Shown here in pieces: positions 10,102 to 23,240 of a stretch of 64,000 nt of DNA (within the stretch, counting starts at the first letter, position 1; each line of letters begins with the position of its first letter). The stretch spans positions 95,588,804 through 95,652,803 of the forward strand of contig OZ026619.1 of the NCBI GenBank assembly GCA_964020975.1. The letters are read 5' to 3'. The notes beneath the pieces are model-generated. The model was not told the DNA's origin, did not search any database, and was given only the letters and a program-made list of their open reading frames with translations. The stretch comes from Hermodice carunculata. Lineage: Eukaryota; Annelida; Polychaeta; Eunicida; Amphinomidae. The translations under genes and the position numbers were made by a program.

Positions 10102-11700
10102 TTCTGTTTGAAAGTAATATCCACTGGTAGGGCGGATGTGATAGATACAGCCTAATATCTCTTAGAAATGGTATTTTATGCATGTTGATTCCAATGTATT
10201 TTTATTTCTTAAACCATAAAATATTGAAAATTGATGGGAAAGGGGCATGCCTCATGTAAATCTCTCTAGTCAAACTGTGACTAATTAACAGGACAATACA
10301 ATATGCACATACAGTATGCGAGCTGTGTGATTTATCAGTTGCCAGCGTAAACACATTACTAAATATGGTATGCATATTTTAACTAACAGCAGATCGGACC
10401 TTGACTGGTGTGTGACGTCACAAGCATAGTCTTGATTAGCCTTCTGATTGTGGTGTATAAGATCATGATTCATTTTTGGATTAAGATGTAATACCCACAA
10501 TATGGACATGGATATGTTTTTAAGTTTGTACTGGTGCCTTCAGTGACCTATGGATTTGTTTGGTGGGAAATGTGAAAACTTTGCTTTCGATCCATTTTAT
10601 ATCTTCACATTTGTGTGATTAGTGTATGAACAAAGGTTGTAAAGTGAAAACAAAGGCTAACACAAAATGTTCTGAGAATATCTGAAATCTGCCAGGAGAG
10701 TGATCTTGAGACGTTTTCTTGAATTTCACAATTATGTCCCCTGTATCGAATCTTAACAACCCTACAGTAGATCTTTGATCCAATCAATAGTTGTTTCCCA
10801 ATATTTGGACTTAATTTTTATGGTCCACTGGTTGAACATTTACCTGTTTTGCTTATGGACATTCAGATAAGTTTACACGTGTAAGAATTTATGTCATTTA
10901 TATAACCATACGTTACATCATGATGATTAATCCTCAAATAGATAGAATTCATTACATGGTCAACGAGTTTTGTATAAGTCAATATGTCAATGCTTTTTGT
11001 CAAGGTTTGTTTTTTCATAGTTCAGCCTGTTTGTTGTTGTCTCTTGTCCTGGCCAGATCACACGATGCGCCTACTGTTAACAAACTTCTTGTCACAACAT
11101 GTTTCCACAATTTTCAGGTTTCTTACGTACGAAGCTGATCCCTTTTGCCAAGGAGATCAAATGATGTTTGGTAATATCATTCTACTGCGTATACGTACAC
11201 ACTTTTGGTCATTCAAACCAAAACCCATACATTGAGATTTTTTCAGAAACGCGTTTTTATCTCTCTCACTTGTATTGTCGTCCATTCACCATATATTCAT
11301 TACTTTACAATTGTTTCATTTCACAGCTTGCAAAAATCTTGTTTTGATAACAAATTCCTGTCAAGTAAGGGTATAGGATGACTGCTGTTTTAAAATATAG
11401 TGTGGCACTGCAATTAGATACCAGCTGGTGTCACAGACTGAATTTTATATGTTACTTGCTTGTCTAGCAAAGAACGGTGTTGTATCAAGTTATTTTGTAA
11501 CTACATTCATTTTACCTCAGCCAATCAGACTTAAGTATTCTAAATGAAAGCTATCTGACAAGTTGACTTACACTTTCAGCTTTTTGGGCAGCGTCAATAC
11601 GATTTCTCACAGGATTCAAGTTATATATTGTGTTCTATTCATTCTTACTGACCTGCTTTTGGTATGATGTGGTGATGTTCATCTGAACCCAGGTCCTTCG
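10102..11700. other. No recognisable feature
   Basis: AT-rich sequence. Openings at 10285-10509, 10605-10787 and 10920-11235 are short, overlap in several frames and show no familiar motif. Confidence 0.5.
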
Positions 11701-12596
11701 GCCTCTTTCTGAATTTTCTTCATTTTAACGGCAATAGTGTGACCGCCAATAAAAAACTTGATGCAATCCATAGTTAAAGCATTCATAATGACATAAATGG
11801 TATATGTTTTAATGAAACTAAACTTGATGTATCGATATCTAATGATTATATAGTGTTACCAGATTTTTTAGCTCCAATAAGACGTGATCGAAATTGACCC
11901 CTGGGGGGGGGGGGATATATTAATATCTGCTTGAGACTATTTAAGTGTCAAGCCTCTCGACGATCTTTGTAGTCCTGGGTTTGAGTTGTTAAGGATGTAG
12001 ATTTATGTTAAAAAACATAAAAAAAAGAGCCACATATTATACGCCTTCTGGTCAAGAAGCGGCCTTATTTGAAGAGTTTGTCGTTCATTTCAAAAACAGA
12101 TTGCTAAAGCTACAGTGGAATCCTTCGGGCGATTTTAATCTACCTGGCACTTTGTGGGATTCGAAAACCTGTAATAGTGCAATTTTAAAGGATTTTTAAA
12201 CAACTCGTCTAAGTCTCAACTTAAGGCAACTAGTGAAGGCACCCACAAGGGGGCAATCTTTTGTTGACCTGCTCTATATATTTAAATGATACATTTAACA
12301 GTAAAGTTTCAAATCTTGTGACAATATCAACCTGTGATCATGGCCCAATATTTTTATGTACGACCCTTTCCATTGGGTAGGACAACGCCTATTTTTAATT
12401 TGCGTGGGAATACTCTAAAGTTGACATAGTTAAAGTGCATGAACTATTTACATCACCTCCTTGGGATGCTTTCTTCACTGTTGATAGCGTATACAGTATT
12501 TGTTAAGCACTAACGTCATTTCTTCAGTGTGTTGCCCATGAGTGCATTCCCCATAAACAAGTCACTACAAGACCTAATGATAAGATAAGACCTTTC

Positions 12597-12827
12597 ATGA
12601 CTAGTGTCTTGAATCACAGTATGAAAGTAAGAGAAAGAGCTTACAAAAGTGCTAAGAAGGCCAATGTAACAAACGATATAAACAAAGATATTTACTGGGA
12701 AATAAATTGTCAGCTCAGAAACAACGTTCTTAACATGCTTGGAAACGCCAAAAGAGAGTATTTCTCAAACGTGTACAATATTTTATCCGATAAATTTACA
12801 GAATATAAAAAAGGTGGAAAACTTTAA
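12597..12827 (+). pseudogene. LINE B linker between endonuclease and RT
   Basis: A 76-residue open stretch, strongly basic, with VRERAYKSAKKAN and NAKREYFSN. Such a helical basic segment is standard between endonuclease and RT in CR1/Jockey elements. It is not an independent gene; the adjacent LINE blocks continue on both sides in other frames. Confidence 0.8.
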
Positions 12828-13153
12828 AAAAGGCATGCGCCTGGAGTCAACCTGAAAAGATACCACCACTGATTGAAAACAGCTCAGTTCTCTTTGAACC
12901 TGTAAAAGCAAATGTTGCACTAAATTATTTCTTCACTGCACAGTGGGTAAAGGATAATGTGTCCGAAACTACCCATATTCTTCAAATCAAAACTGATCAG
13001 TTTCTTGTTTTCACACCCCAGGATGAAGGTTTTAATCTTTTGCAAAAGCTACAAAATTAAAAAACCTATGGATCTGACGATCTCCCGAATAAAGAATTCT
13101 GACTTTTTGCTACGTATATTGCACGTGCCTTAACCAAATTATTTAATTTATCT

Positions 13154-13504
13154 TTGGATAAAGCTACTTTTCCAATACCATGGACAGAAGCTAACGGTTT
13201 GGGATTGTTCAAAAAAGGAGAACGATCATCTCACAAAAAATACAGACCTGTTTCCGTTTTATGTTCCTTCTCCAAGGTATTTAAAATCACTCTGTTTAAC
13301 AGGTTTTATGATTTTCTGACTACAATTAATCTTCTTACGGCATGTAATTCTGGATTAAAAAAACTTGAAAGCACAGTTTATCAGTTAATAAATATCGTTT
13401 ACATGATAAGCTCAGCTTTAGATAAAGCTAAAGACGTGCGCACTGTGTTTCTAGATGACCCAAAGCATTCGATGGAGTTCGACACAGAGGTCTTGTTAAA
13501 TTAA
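13154..13504 (+). pseudogene. LINE B N-terminal reverse transcriptase fragment
   Basis: The 116-residue reading contains LFKKGE, KYRPVSVLCSFSKVFK, NRFYDFL and a ST..QL..I block. These correspond to the RT N-terminal fingers of CR1-like elements (LFKKGD...YRPVSLL...SKVFE). The block A region follows in degraded form, and the palm catalytic YADD/FADD is absent because the element is internally deleted downstream. Confidence 0.88.
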
Positions 13505-13832
13505 GACAGCCGGCATAAGCGATTCCTTCCTGTCATGGATTCAATCGTGCTTGATTATCGTATCGTATCATTTCTGACGACGATCTTTGTTAGCCACTGA
13601 CAATTTGTAAGATTCGTCTTCATTCTGATGTCAGTTTTATTCTGTTTAGTTTAAGATACCCTTATTTGTCATGTGTATCATTTTTGTTCCTATTCCATCT
13701 GTCTTCTATTACATCCATGTTTTTTTAAGACAAATTTTATTGTATTTGGCTGTACACGAGGAGAGGACACTGCATTAAGCTACTTGTCCAATCATTTGTA
13801 ACTAAAAAAAGTACATTACTACTACCACAGAT

Positions 13833-14277
13833 CATGGACAGGGCGCATTGTTGCAGCAAGAATTCAAGCGTGTAGTGGGAGAACTAAATGTTTGCAACGG
13901 GTATATGTGAATGCATTTGTATTAATTTCTTCTAGCAGTTCAATTGTTTGTGTCATTCGTTTAAATGACCTAAGAGCACGCCTACACTTGAATTCCTTTT
14001 AATATTTTTGGCCATAAAGTAACCACCAAATTAAACTTGCGAAGCTATTGGCTCGTTATCATTGGCAATGCAGCCTTTTTTCATGCAAGAAATCCCGTTA
14101 CTTTATCGATATTTTGTAAAATAAAACAGAAATCACAAGCAATAGCCAACGTTATGAAAGGTAACCAGTGACAAAGAGATACATTCTCGGTTATATAGTT
14201 TCGAAGTTAAAATAGGTGTCCCAATTTACGATTGAGAACAAAATCCATTCTCGCAGAGAATGATTTTCTCCTGTGTA
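13833..14277. other. No recognisable feature
   Basis: AT-rich sequence following the LINE B 3' end. Nothing supported. Confidence 0.5.
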
Positions 14278-14477
14278 AAGCAGCCACTGAAGGCTAGTTA
14301 TCAAAATGCTCAAAATGTATTTGCTTTGGGTTTGCCATTCTACAAAATTTTGAAGACATATTTTGCAGCACAGATCTTGATCAAAGCGGCCACGGACGGC
14401 TAGTTATCAAAATGTATTTGCTTTGGGTATGTGGTTCTACAAAATTTTGAAGACATATTTGGCAACACAGATCATAA
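14278..14477 (+). repeat. 106-bp tandem duplication
   Basis: Two copies begin at 14278 (aagcagccac) and 14384 (aagcggccac). Both run through ggctagttatcaaaatg, tatttgctttgggt and ctacaaaattttgaagacat to cacagatc. The first copy carries an additional ctcaaaatg. Moderate divergence suggests an older event than the 65-bp duplication at 9972. Confidence 0.92.
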
Positions 14478-14479
14478 GA

Positions 14480-16270
14480 TCATATGGCTTTTTTGTTAAC
14501 TATCTGGCAAATTATTTTTGCGTCAACACAGATGGTCAAACTGTTTCTAAGAATATTTTGTGTGATAAAACAAACATTTTCCTCACTCGTTCCTTTTTCT
14601 CTCTCTGTTCCATTATTTCAGGCCTTTATTTTGGTGGGGGCTTTTTGCACCATAATGGCTGAAGACTGCTTGCTCCATAAAAGAAACAGACGTGGTGTGT
14701 AGTTCTCAGCAACACGAATAAAAATTAATCTTTTGCCAAAAGCAAAATCTGTCCATGTGTTAAACTCTGTTATAGGGTAGTCGATATTCAAGATTTAAAA
14801 ATCCATATGCATTTGACTCGAGTAAATTCCAGGATACTCATTTCTCCAGCTCGTGGGACCAATTTCATACATGAGGTTATATTGACACCAAATATCAACT
14901 CTCGCTCTCATTGACGAGCGCCATGTAGGCTACCAGTGAATCTGCAATGAGGTAATTATAACACATTTCATCTCAGGCCTCCAGCCCTAGGAACTTCTAA
15001 CAAAGCAGGCCAGTGCCATCCACCAAGAAGCCTTTTGTCATAGATTGCTATGGCACAAGTACCATGTCTCTGCTCTGATAAAGGTAACTGAGATGGGTGC
15101 AGGAAGCTGAGTGAAAGGAACCTTTTGGCCTGTGTAAGTTTTTCCAGTGATTATCAACGACCAACTATCTTGGAAAAGTACAAAGACCCTTGCCACCTGT
15201 CTGTCTGGCATATAATTACTGTAGAATCAATCATATTTTAAAGCATTTAATTTCTCAGTTGATCCTGTATTGGACTCACCATTACACATCCAAAACACGA
15301 CACTGAGTAGTATACTCTGACATGAACCTCTTTGGGAAATAAAATTGGGACAATTTGTTACTAAACACTGGTCTATAGTTTGAACCATGTGTCCAATATG
15401 CTGATCGTGGAAAGTTAAGGTATGAATGAATACTTGACATTTATTGCTGTATACACTGTTACATAATGTAGTCAAAGTTCTAGTGCAGTAAGTACACACA
15501 AAGACGAATCAAAATGGGCCTGTTACTTTCCCAAAAGTCACAACTGAATTGAATTTGTCGCATGTATATACTTGATTAAAATAGACAATAATCGACGGGA
15601 GCTCCTCACATTATTTTTATCGGGTCCCATAGTGTCTGCTATCCAGGGAAATATGTATTTCGTCTTCAACAGCACCTGTCTTTTAAAGTAGACTTTTTCA
15701 TATTTCTGCAAGCGCTTTCAGTCTCCTGTATCAGCGTTGACTGCCAAAATGTGTGTGTTGATTCCCTGTTGGCTGTGGTGCTTGCTTTTATGAAGTAGTG
15801 AATTTGCTGTCACCTAACCACCTTGCCCATTCACTCACTATAAATTGACACATACACTCGATTGTGCATTTTATTACTTGGTTTTTTATACATTTGTACA
15901 TTTATTTATACTATATGAAGAGAAGATCAGTATTGCTGCTTGATCAATGTGGGAGTAAAATCACTTTCCAAAACTACAGATTTTACTGTGAACTCAAAAT
16001 GTTTTATAAATGGTACCTCATAAGTTACGTTTACATGAAGTGCATGTACTATATACTGATTATAATCTCTTACTCTTCTGGAGTAAAATAACAGTGAAAA
16101 AATTAATAATGAAAAAATACTATAATTCTTGTCAGCTTTCTCTGCGATTGGAATTTTCGGCCTTCATTTATAAAACAATCCATATAATAAAGAGTTAAAT
16201 TCAATACATTTAATACTCAAAAATCAGGAGGATCACATGCACTTTTAGTGATGCCTCTTGTTTTGACTCT
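14480..16270. other. No recognisable feature
   Basis: No gene, RNA or transposon signature found. Short ORFs in several frames lack motifs. Confidence 0.5.

Positions 16271-16318
<48 letters not shown>
16271..16318. repeat. (GA)n microsatellite
   Basis: About 20 uninterrupted AG/GA dinucleotides after a short imperfect start. The purine-only strand could form triplex DNA. Confidence 0.97.
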
Positions 16319-16320
<2 letters not shown>

Positions 16321-16724
16321 CAAAATTGTATCAAGAAAAATAGTTCAAGGGTTTATTCAAGAGACGTCACAACCAATGACTGAAAAAGCTGAAACTGTTA
16401 AAAATACACATGGATTGGCATAGACAAACTTTACTTCTCTAAGGCGTCAGTAGTTCCTTGATCAGTGAGCTTCAAATCTTCAAATACCACTAAGATTTAA
16501 TTGTTGGAAACACTTTATTGTGTGTCGACTACACCAAATGTACTGACATCAAATAGACTGACCTCAACAAGAGTGAACCTCTTTCTTAACACAGCTTTGT
16601 CTGAATCTCTTTCCCTTTCTCTAGTAAGAAGCAGTTGTTAAAACTGCTTCTTGCTTGAGTACATGCCTTTATTTTGCAATTGATTCCAGTTAACAGTCAC
16701 ACGAAGAAAGAAGGAGGAAGGGCT

Positions 16725-17113
16725 AACATTACAAAAAAAGAATTCCTCGAATTTCATCATGACAGCAAAAGAAATTCTCCCAGATGTTGTAGATGTTCAT
16801 GAGGAGAATATGTCGAACATGGCGGCAAATGTTAAAAAAAACAAGGCATGGATGCAGGTGAAGAAAGAGGTTTGTGTGCAACCCAATACATATCAAGGGA
16901 CTGCTAAACCCATGCAATTTTGGGAAAAAACTGAAGTCAAAGTCCAGAAAAAGATAGAGCCAACAAAAATAGGACGAGATCACAAGGGAAGTCAAAGGAC
17001 CAGAGAATATTGAAGATTTGAGAAAACACAGAGCATCCACTGTGCAAGACCAAATGCACTCTCTTGGTATGAATTCTGATGACGATGCCACTGCACCTAA
17101 AAGTGCAGGTAAC
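16725..17113 (+). pseudogene. Possible Myb/SANT-like DNA-binding protein fragment, frameshifted
   Basis: From 16759 an 84-residue reading contains KKNKAWMQVKKEVC and QFWEKTEVKVQKKIE. This spacing resembles the AW..I..EVN ... KW.DLK..TKKK pattern of the Myb/SANT-like domains carried by Harbinger-type transposons and domesticated relatives. After a +1 shift near 16985 the protein-like reading continues (EVKGPENIEDLRKHR, then MNSDDDATAPKSAG). It ends at AG/gtaact near 17110, which could be a splice donor. The frameshift favours a decayed copy. Similarity is weak and from memory; it may instead be an unrelated orphan ORF. Confidence 0.3.
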
Positions 17114-17114
17114 T

Positions 17115-20100
17115 ACATGTGCGTACCTGGATCACAACACCAACTGTATGGTATGATCCCATCACATAAAATCTCAACATCTGCAACTATATGCTGAAGT
17201 ATCGCATATGCCTATCATTTTGACACCCTGTAACTTAAGCAGAATTTTGCTTCCCTGATTTAACTGAATGAATCTGTCCTTTATCTTAAGAATTAATTTT
17301 GGCGTGACAATTCCACCTATTTTTAAGTCGCTACATGTGGCCCGTGTAGTTCTCTGTGTCTTTCATGCTTCTAACTCATAAATGACAGGTGTAGTGGGTA
17401 AACTACAGGGAATCTACCCCAACCTTTTTCTTTTAAGTGACCATGGCAGTCCACCCCTGACCAGACTTACACTGACCTCATATTAAGGTGGAACTGAAAA
17501 TAAAGTGCATTTAGCTGGTACCCTTCCTGGGTAAGCATCATGTACTGTGAAGGTACATGTCATCCGTGTATCCTTTGAAACATCGTCCATCAAGCTGACC
17601 TTTAAATTGAGTTTAATACATAGCAATCATAGACCCGCGAGTAGTTACCAGCTTTTGCCACTATGCCGTTTTACCATTGTGGCGATACAATAAAAACAAA
17701 AGTACAATTCTCCAATATTTCTCTAATTGCATTTTAGTCAACAACAAGAACGGATATGGACATTACAAAACTTGACAAAAAACTTGGGAATTTTGGGGTT
17801 TTATGATATGGACGTGTTGTGGGACTATCAACCTTTTAAAATGTTATAATGTGGTGCACTGCTTGAAATGAGTTATATAAAGTGTTTAAACAACATACTT
17901 AGAACAATGCAAGATTTGTGACTGCAGCACAAAGGTCATAAAGACCAAACATAACTTTAAGTAAGTTCGGCATCTTCAATGCCAATAAAAGACTTAAATA
18001 AGAACCATATACTAAACAAGACTAAACAAAGATGATATGTTCAAATCATATATCGATGTTAGCGTCATGTGGACAAACATAGTTGTGTGGGAATCAAAAA
18101 CTGTTCGTGCAGTAACAGCATGTCCCATGTATTATAATGACTGAACAAAAGGTAAGTTTTTTCAGTGCTCACAGAGTAGCAACAGCGAGCTTCTTGAATC
18201 ATGCCATGCTATTGTTATTCTTGTCACGTTTTATCTTACCTGGTTTGATTAATATTAATCATAATACATAGTGGCTGCAGATATGAAGCATAAAAGACAA
18301 GGTAGCATACAAAATTAACCATGTTATGCTGCCCGAGTACATTGGTTTTAACAAAGAGAAGATACGAAGAGTCAAATGAAACCAGTAAGCATTCAAAACA
18401 GTAAACATTGTGTGTGCCTCCCGATATTATGACCATTTTTCCAGGTAATGAAAAAGGCAGAAGCAGTGTTTTTTATGTGAGCGTCTGATTCCAATAGCGT
18501 TTTGCCCAATGTTTCATACACGATTCACAGCACGTGCGATGCAGGAATACAGTTAACTTCACTTGTACCAGCCGACACAAAAACGAAAAGATCCCACACA
18601 CTATTGAGAATGAACAGATTTGGCTTCCATGTTTATACAACTACATGCACAAAATGTGTACTAGAACTTTTAAGCCTGCCTCTGAAAGTTTTGTTCAAAA
18701 GCATATTAAAGGAGAAAGGTTATACCAACCACTGTCTTGTCTTCCCCCATATATGATATAGGAATGTATTAAAATTATCTGCATTTAAACTTTTCAAGAG
18801 TAAAGTTGTAGAGTACTATTGTGTCCACGCAAGGTACACACATGGAAAGATGACCACATTTCCCATTATGCTCTGTACAGTCGCCATACTGATTGGGCAC
18901 ACGCATCGTTCTCTGTGCACACCTTGTGTTTTTTCAGAGTAGGTATAATTTACCCAGTATGCCATAGCACCATGAAGATGTGCCTGTAATTGATCAATTG
19001 AAACAGGTAAACCGCTACAGCCAAGTGTGAAGGCCTTCGCTACTGACTTCACACAATGGGTTTGAGTTAGTACACTTAATCATTTACATGTGTATGTAGA
19101 ACAGTCCCTGGGGTACAATGTATGTGGAGATTAGGAAAGTGGGGGTGCATGCTTGACTGCATATAAACTAAATGTGTGACTTATACAAACTGTCCTGAGC
19201 AGTGTTTCTGGTTGGGATAAAATGATTCTGGGCAGGAAACCACGAGCCGTGAATCGGCAAGGTTTTTCCTTGTGCAGAATCCTAGAGTCCCAACCAGAGA
19301 CACATGTGAATGAGTGAGGTTTGTATTCGATAATGTATCTAAGGAATAGTATGTTTCAGATAGATGGCAAGCAATAATTTTTAAGCAAAAAAAGGCCAGA
19401 AATACGTAGAAAGGTATAACCAGCCTGTTGTTATCTGAAGAAGATAGCAAATTTAAATGCATTTGTTAGGGAGCGTCCAACAGAAGGTTCTATTTGTAAA
19501 GTTACCATTTAGTCATCACTGCATATGTAGATACATGTAGGTGGAGAAGACACAGTGGATTTATTGCCTGAAATTAGGAGTGATGGCAGCTTCAGAGAGA
19601 GAGCACACGTATCGCAGAAGTGCTCTGTATTTTGTACCGTCAAGTGGTATAAAAGTTAACATCTTTACACTACGATAGTTGGAGAGCTCAACAAATGTAA
19701 GCTTTAACTTTGGGGTTAAGCTCAATGTGTTAATACGTGCATTTCCATTGTGTTTTATTTACTTATATACTACTAGTGTTGAGAACAAAGAAAGGCCACG
19801 TGTCACTTAACTGTTACAGGATGTGATTGCTTGATGTGATTTCTTTTTATTTTGTGTGACAAAGTATCTCAGGAAAACCACTGTATTTACATGTAATGTT
19901 GTGTTAAATAAAATAATATCTTTTCCAGGTTTTACCGACTTTATGTATTATTTAGTGATACAACGATTTTGGGTACTTGCATAATGCATGGGACGCTGCC
20001 GATCATTGTATGTATAGATGAGAAAAAACATCAAGAAAAAGATTAAAGTCTCTTCTCATCAAACCTCAAGACTGGTTTCACGCCTTTGACTTTGACTTTC

Positions 20101-20690
20101 GTTGGTGAATAAAATAGAAAAATGTCCTGCCCAAGATCTCATTTATATGTCCTGGAACTTGGCTTTAGCCCCCTAACTTTCATGTAGTACAAAATTGTTA
20201 CACACCCGACACTGCTATGCGCAGACAATCAGTCTATTTTTCTAGAAATGTAATGCGGTCCAATTGCGAATGGTGCAGCAAGTTGACAACTAGCCAAACA
20301 GGCATGGTAGTGCATGGCGAGGAATAAGAAGCATTGCTGATCGAAAGTATATATAACAATGACTTAATTTGCAAACCAAACAGTGGCATGAACAAGGAAG
20401 TAGCAATTTACTTAAAAGTCCATAAAGCAGCAACAGGTTGCACTGGGGAGTCCAAGAACAAGGTGAGAGACAAGGCAGTGATGGCACTCCCTACCAAATA
20501 TGGTACTGCACTGTGTGATATGGAACAGCAGACATGATAGCCGTTACACATACCTTTATTTCCCTCCCAAGGGCCCCATTATGGGATAAAAAGTCAGATA
20601 CCACATCTCACAGAAAGGGTGTGTACAGAGCAGTGTCAGTGGGCCTTCTTGTAACTGTTTTCAGTCATACTTGATCATTTTTTTAGCGTG
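17115..20690. other. No recognisable feature
   Basis: AT-rich intergenic DNA of about 3.6 kb. Small openings (for example 18502-18761, minus 18816-19052 and minus 19181-19462) overlap in several frames and have no recognisable domain. Confidence 0.45.
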
Positions 20691-20749
20691 TGATAGGGAC
20701 CAAAATTGGGCTATGTTTGGGTATAAAAGCACAGTCGAGCTAGAATAAG

Positions 20750-21490
20750 GTATTGATTCATCCATCGGTGGTTAAGCCAACATGCTTTGGCTATCAGAAA
20801 AAGACAGAGCGATTGTCATAGGCTGTACTGAAGCTGGGTAGCGCTGCAGGTCGGTTTTGAGGGCCATGGGAGTCAACCAAAAGACCATCAATAGGTTTTC
20901 TCAATATTCCACTAAACAAATTATATTTGGGATCTCCCATAATGAGGACAACCAAGGGTGGCCAGTAGGCCACATGACTGATTCTTCGTCAATTCAGTAC
21001 TACGATGCAGGACTCACACTGCTCCAGACGTTCAGCAACAGCTGCAAATGGAGCATCCTCATTAGAGGCAAATCTCCACCAGATAATATGGAACAGATCC
21101 CACCCTGCTGGTTTGAGGTCGAGGTCCCTGGAAACAAAACAAATGCTAACCAATCGCTGCAAGGTTACCATGATCCAGTAGGCAAGGCAGCATGTCTGCA
21201 CCATACAGGCAGGATGGGGCAAGTTCCTAGACAGACAGTCAGTGGACGTAATGCTGTGGCCAGCCTGTTCTCCTGACCTCAATTGGAGAGATGGGCTATG
21301 GAGTCATCTGAACAGAAACATCTATGAGAAGATGGGTTGTGACAAAGATTTTGCCAGCATATGATGCTAGTTTTTGCAGGAGTGGGGCATCGTACCTCAG
21401 GAGCTCAGGAAATTGGTATGCAGCAAGAGGAAGCACTGCCAGCAGAATTTTGACAATTGTGGAGGATACAAATCCTATTAACTAAAAGTA
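20750..21490 (+). mobile_element. Tc1/mariner transposase remnant
   Basis: A start-like segment reads MLWLSEKDRAIVIGCTEAG (about 20780), matching the N-terminal helix-turn-helix of Tc1-like transposases. The catalytic C-terminal block reads VMLWPACSPDLN then LWSHLNRNIYEK (about 21244-21330), where WPA.SPDLN.IEHLWD is expected; the segment WRDGLW replaces IEHLW, so the catalytic Glu is lost. The first Asp block (TDESRF) is not visible. Frames change several times between blocks. No convincing terminal inverted repeats were found, so the limits are those of recognisable coding similarity. Confidence 0.75.
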
Positions 21491-23040
21491 AGCTTTTTAC
21501 AGTCACAGGACTTTCCACCGACCATTTCAGTTGGTCAAGTATTGTTTCCTTCAAAAAGTGATATTCTTGAACTGTGATCTGTGATAAACCCTACTGAGCT
21601 AACTCACGTCACCTTGAATGCTCCTGTTGTATTATGCTAATGGACAAACTTGTCATACAGACTTAGTGTGATACTTCTCTGTGTGCAGTGAAGCATAGAC
21701 TGGTCTCTTCAGGATTTGTGTTAAAGTTCAAGGTCAAGCTATGTAAAAGTATAATAAAATTCAAATATTGCCAAGATATGCATTGGTTTGTTTTTAGTTG
21801 TAAGTTGTAACTGGATATATTTTCATGTAGTTTAGATACTAATTTTAATTGAAATTGTAAAGTTTTGTCCAATAGTTGTCAGTTTGTAAATATGGTGTCA
21901 GATTGCCAACAACTTAATGACAAATAGATGGCATATATTAATAAAATTGCAAAAGTGGTTCAGAGAGACAAATTTCATCTGCAATTTTTGCCTTCTTTCA
22001 TTGCGCCAATACAGTGTCATGGTATAGTATTATCACCTTCAAACACTAATACGGGTCAACTGAAATAAAATTGCAGAACAGTTTCCAAACATTACAGGAC
22101 GGTGTGACACTCATGTACATTTCCTTATTTTACAAGTAAATTTTCTTTTGCAGTGGTGTGAGTGTGATGTCCCTGCTAAAGTCAAGAAAGACAACACTAG
22201 ATGTAATCTTATTACAACAGATGGATACACAAGAGAACCAATATTTCAGTTTCTCACTCCTAAACGTTTTTCTGTATTTCATTGAGCCTCAAGGTCTCTT
22301 TACCTCTCTCCCATTTAAATCATACAAAGCACCAGGATGTCAAGTGTCGTCACCTGCCATTTTAGTTAAATACCATATGTGTCAAACACGTGCTTAGAAC
22401 TACACATTAACCTATCGTGATGGCAAGCCCTATGCCAAGAGCTTTCCTCATTGCACCTAAAGTGCCAACTAAACTCCATTGGCTCAGTCTCATTTTTCAT
22501 GGGAAAGTTTCAAATCTCTCCCTATATCCGGTTTTCTAAACCAATTTCTATGCCTATAAAACACTTAAACATGATCCTTTTGCAGCTCGTTTAATTATCA
22601 GGTGCAACAAAACAGAAAACGTTCATGCAATATGTCGCTAAAATTAAGCCAAACCTCGAATCAGACTCCTGTCGTCAAAATTTGATCACGACTGGGGCTC
22701 CCTCATACTTGAAACAAGCAGAACTCTCTAAACTATGCCATAAAATCTACATACTAGGAGAAACGACCAAAAAATACCAAGCAAGCAGATAAATAGTGAC
22801 ACTGTTCGCGTGTCATACATCAACACAGTAAATGAATATTTTTTGTGATATAGTAAAGCTTGTGGACTAATTTCGAAAAGTTATTCGGCAAATGCTTGAC
22901 AACTGGCAGACTTGAATATTTTTTTCGAATAGAGTGTATTTTGCGAACCATCATTAATTTTTGAACAGTAGAAACATAGGAATGCCAATCAACAGATAAA
23001 GCTTTAAGTACAGATGACCAAGATGTAGCTATTTTTTTTT
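21491..23040. other. No recognisable feature
   Basis: The plus-strand stretch 22620-22795 reads protein-like (VAKIKPNLESDS, then APSYLKQAELSKLCHK), but I recognise no family. The rest is AT-rich with no supported element. Confidence 0.45.
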
Positions 23041-23240
23041 GTTCGGAACGAGTGGGACTCGAACTTGCAACCTTTGGCACCAGTCGCCTAGCAGAAATGG
23101 GAAACGCACATATCCACTCGACCAAAACCCCATTTTTATAAAACAATGGTTCAATAGAGGTAGTTATGTGCGTTTGCCATATCAACACGGTTATGAAGTA
23201 TAAGTACTAAGTCGGCATTTATTTCCACAATTAGGGACTT
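23041..23240 (-). repeat. Dispersed repeat ending in a tRNA-like sequence, copy 1
   Basis: On the minus strand the unit runs from aagtccc (23240) to gttccgaac (23041). Its last 75 or so bases hold a box A-like tggtcgagtgg (23114-23124) and a box B-like gttcgagtccc (23054-23064), the internal RNA polymerase III promoter elements of tRNA genes. The 5' acceptor strand does not pair with the 3' end, so this is tRNA-like rather than a working tRNA. A run of nine A follows directly after gttccgaac on the minus strand, as in a retroposed RNA. A second copy is at 59859-60031. Confidence 0.8.

Larger units (their letters stand above)
11710..13832 (+). mobile_element. LINE B: CR1/Jockey-type non-LTR retrotransposon with RT mostly deleted
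   Basis: Endonuclease blocks run from about 11740 (FNETKLD, the TETWL-type block) through GDFNLPG (about 12127). They are followed by a basic linker rich in YKSAKKAN and NAKREYF (12597-12827) and an RT start with LFKKGE, YRPVSVLCSFSKVF and NRFYDFLT (13154-13504). RT block A survives as VFLDDPKHSMEFD where F.D.SKAFD is expected. After LSWIQSCL-like sequence near 13550 the reading jumps to what looks like a 3' UTR, ending near 13832 with attactactacc, so RT blocks B-E and the C-terminus are missing. A 12-G run (11903-11914) lies in the endonuclease glycine block. Confidence 0.88.

Noticed and set aside
22820-23188. 122-residue minus-strand ORF as a gene
   Set aside because: Its N-terminal part is a translation of the tRNA-like repeat at 23041-23240 and the rest has no recognisable domain.
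23041-23240. Functional tRNA gene
   Set aside because: Box A and box B are present, but the 5' acceptor strand does not pair with the 3' end and the T stem has mismatches; a second degraded copy shows it is a dispersed repeat.
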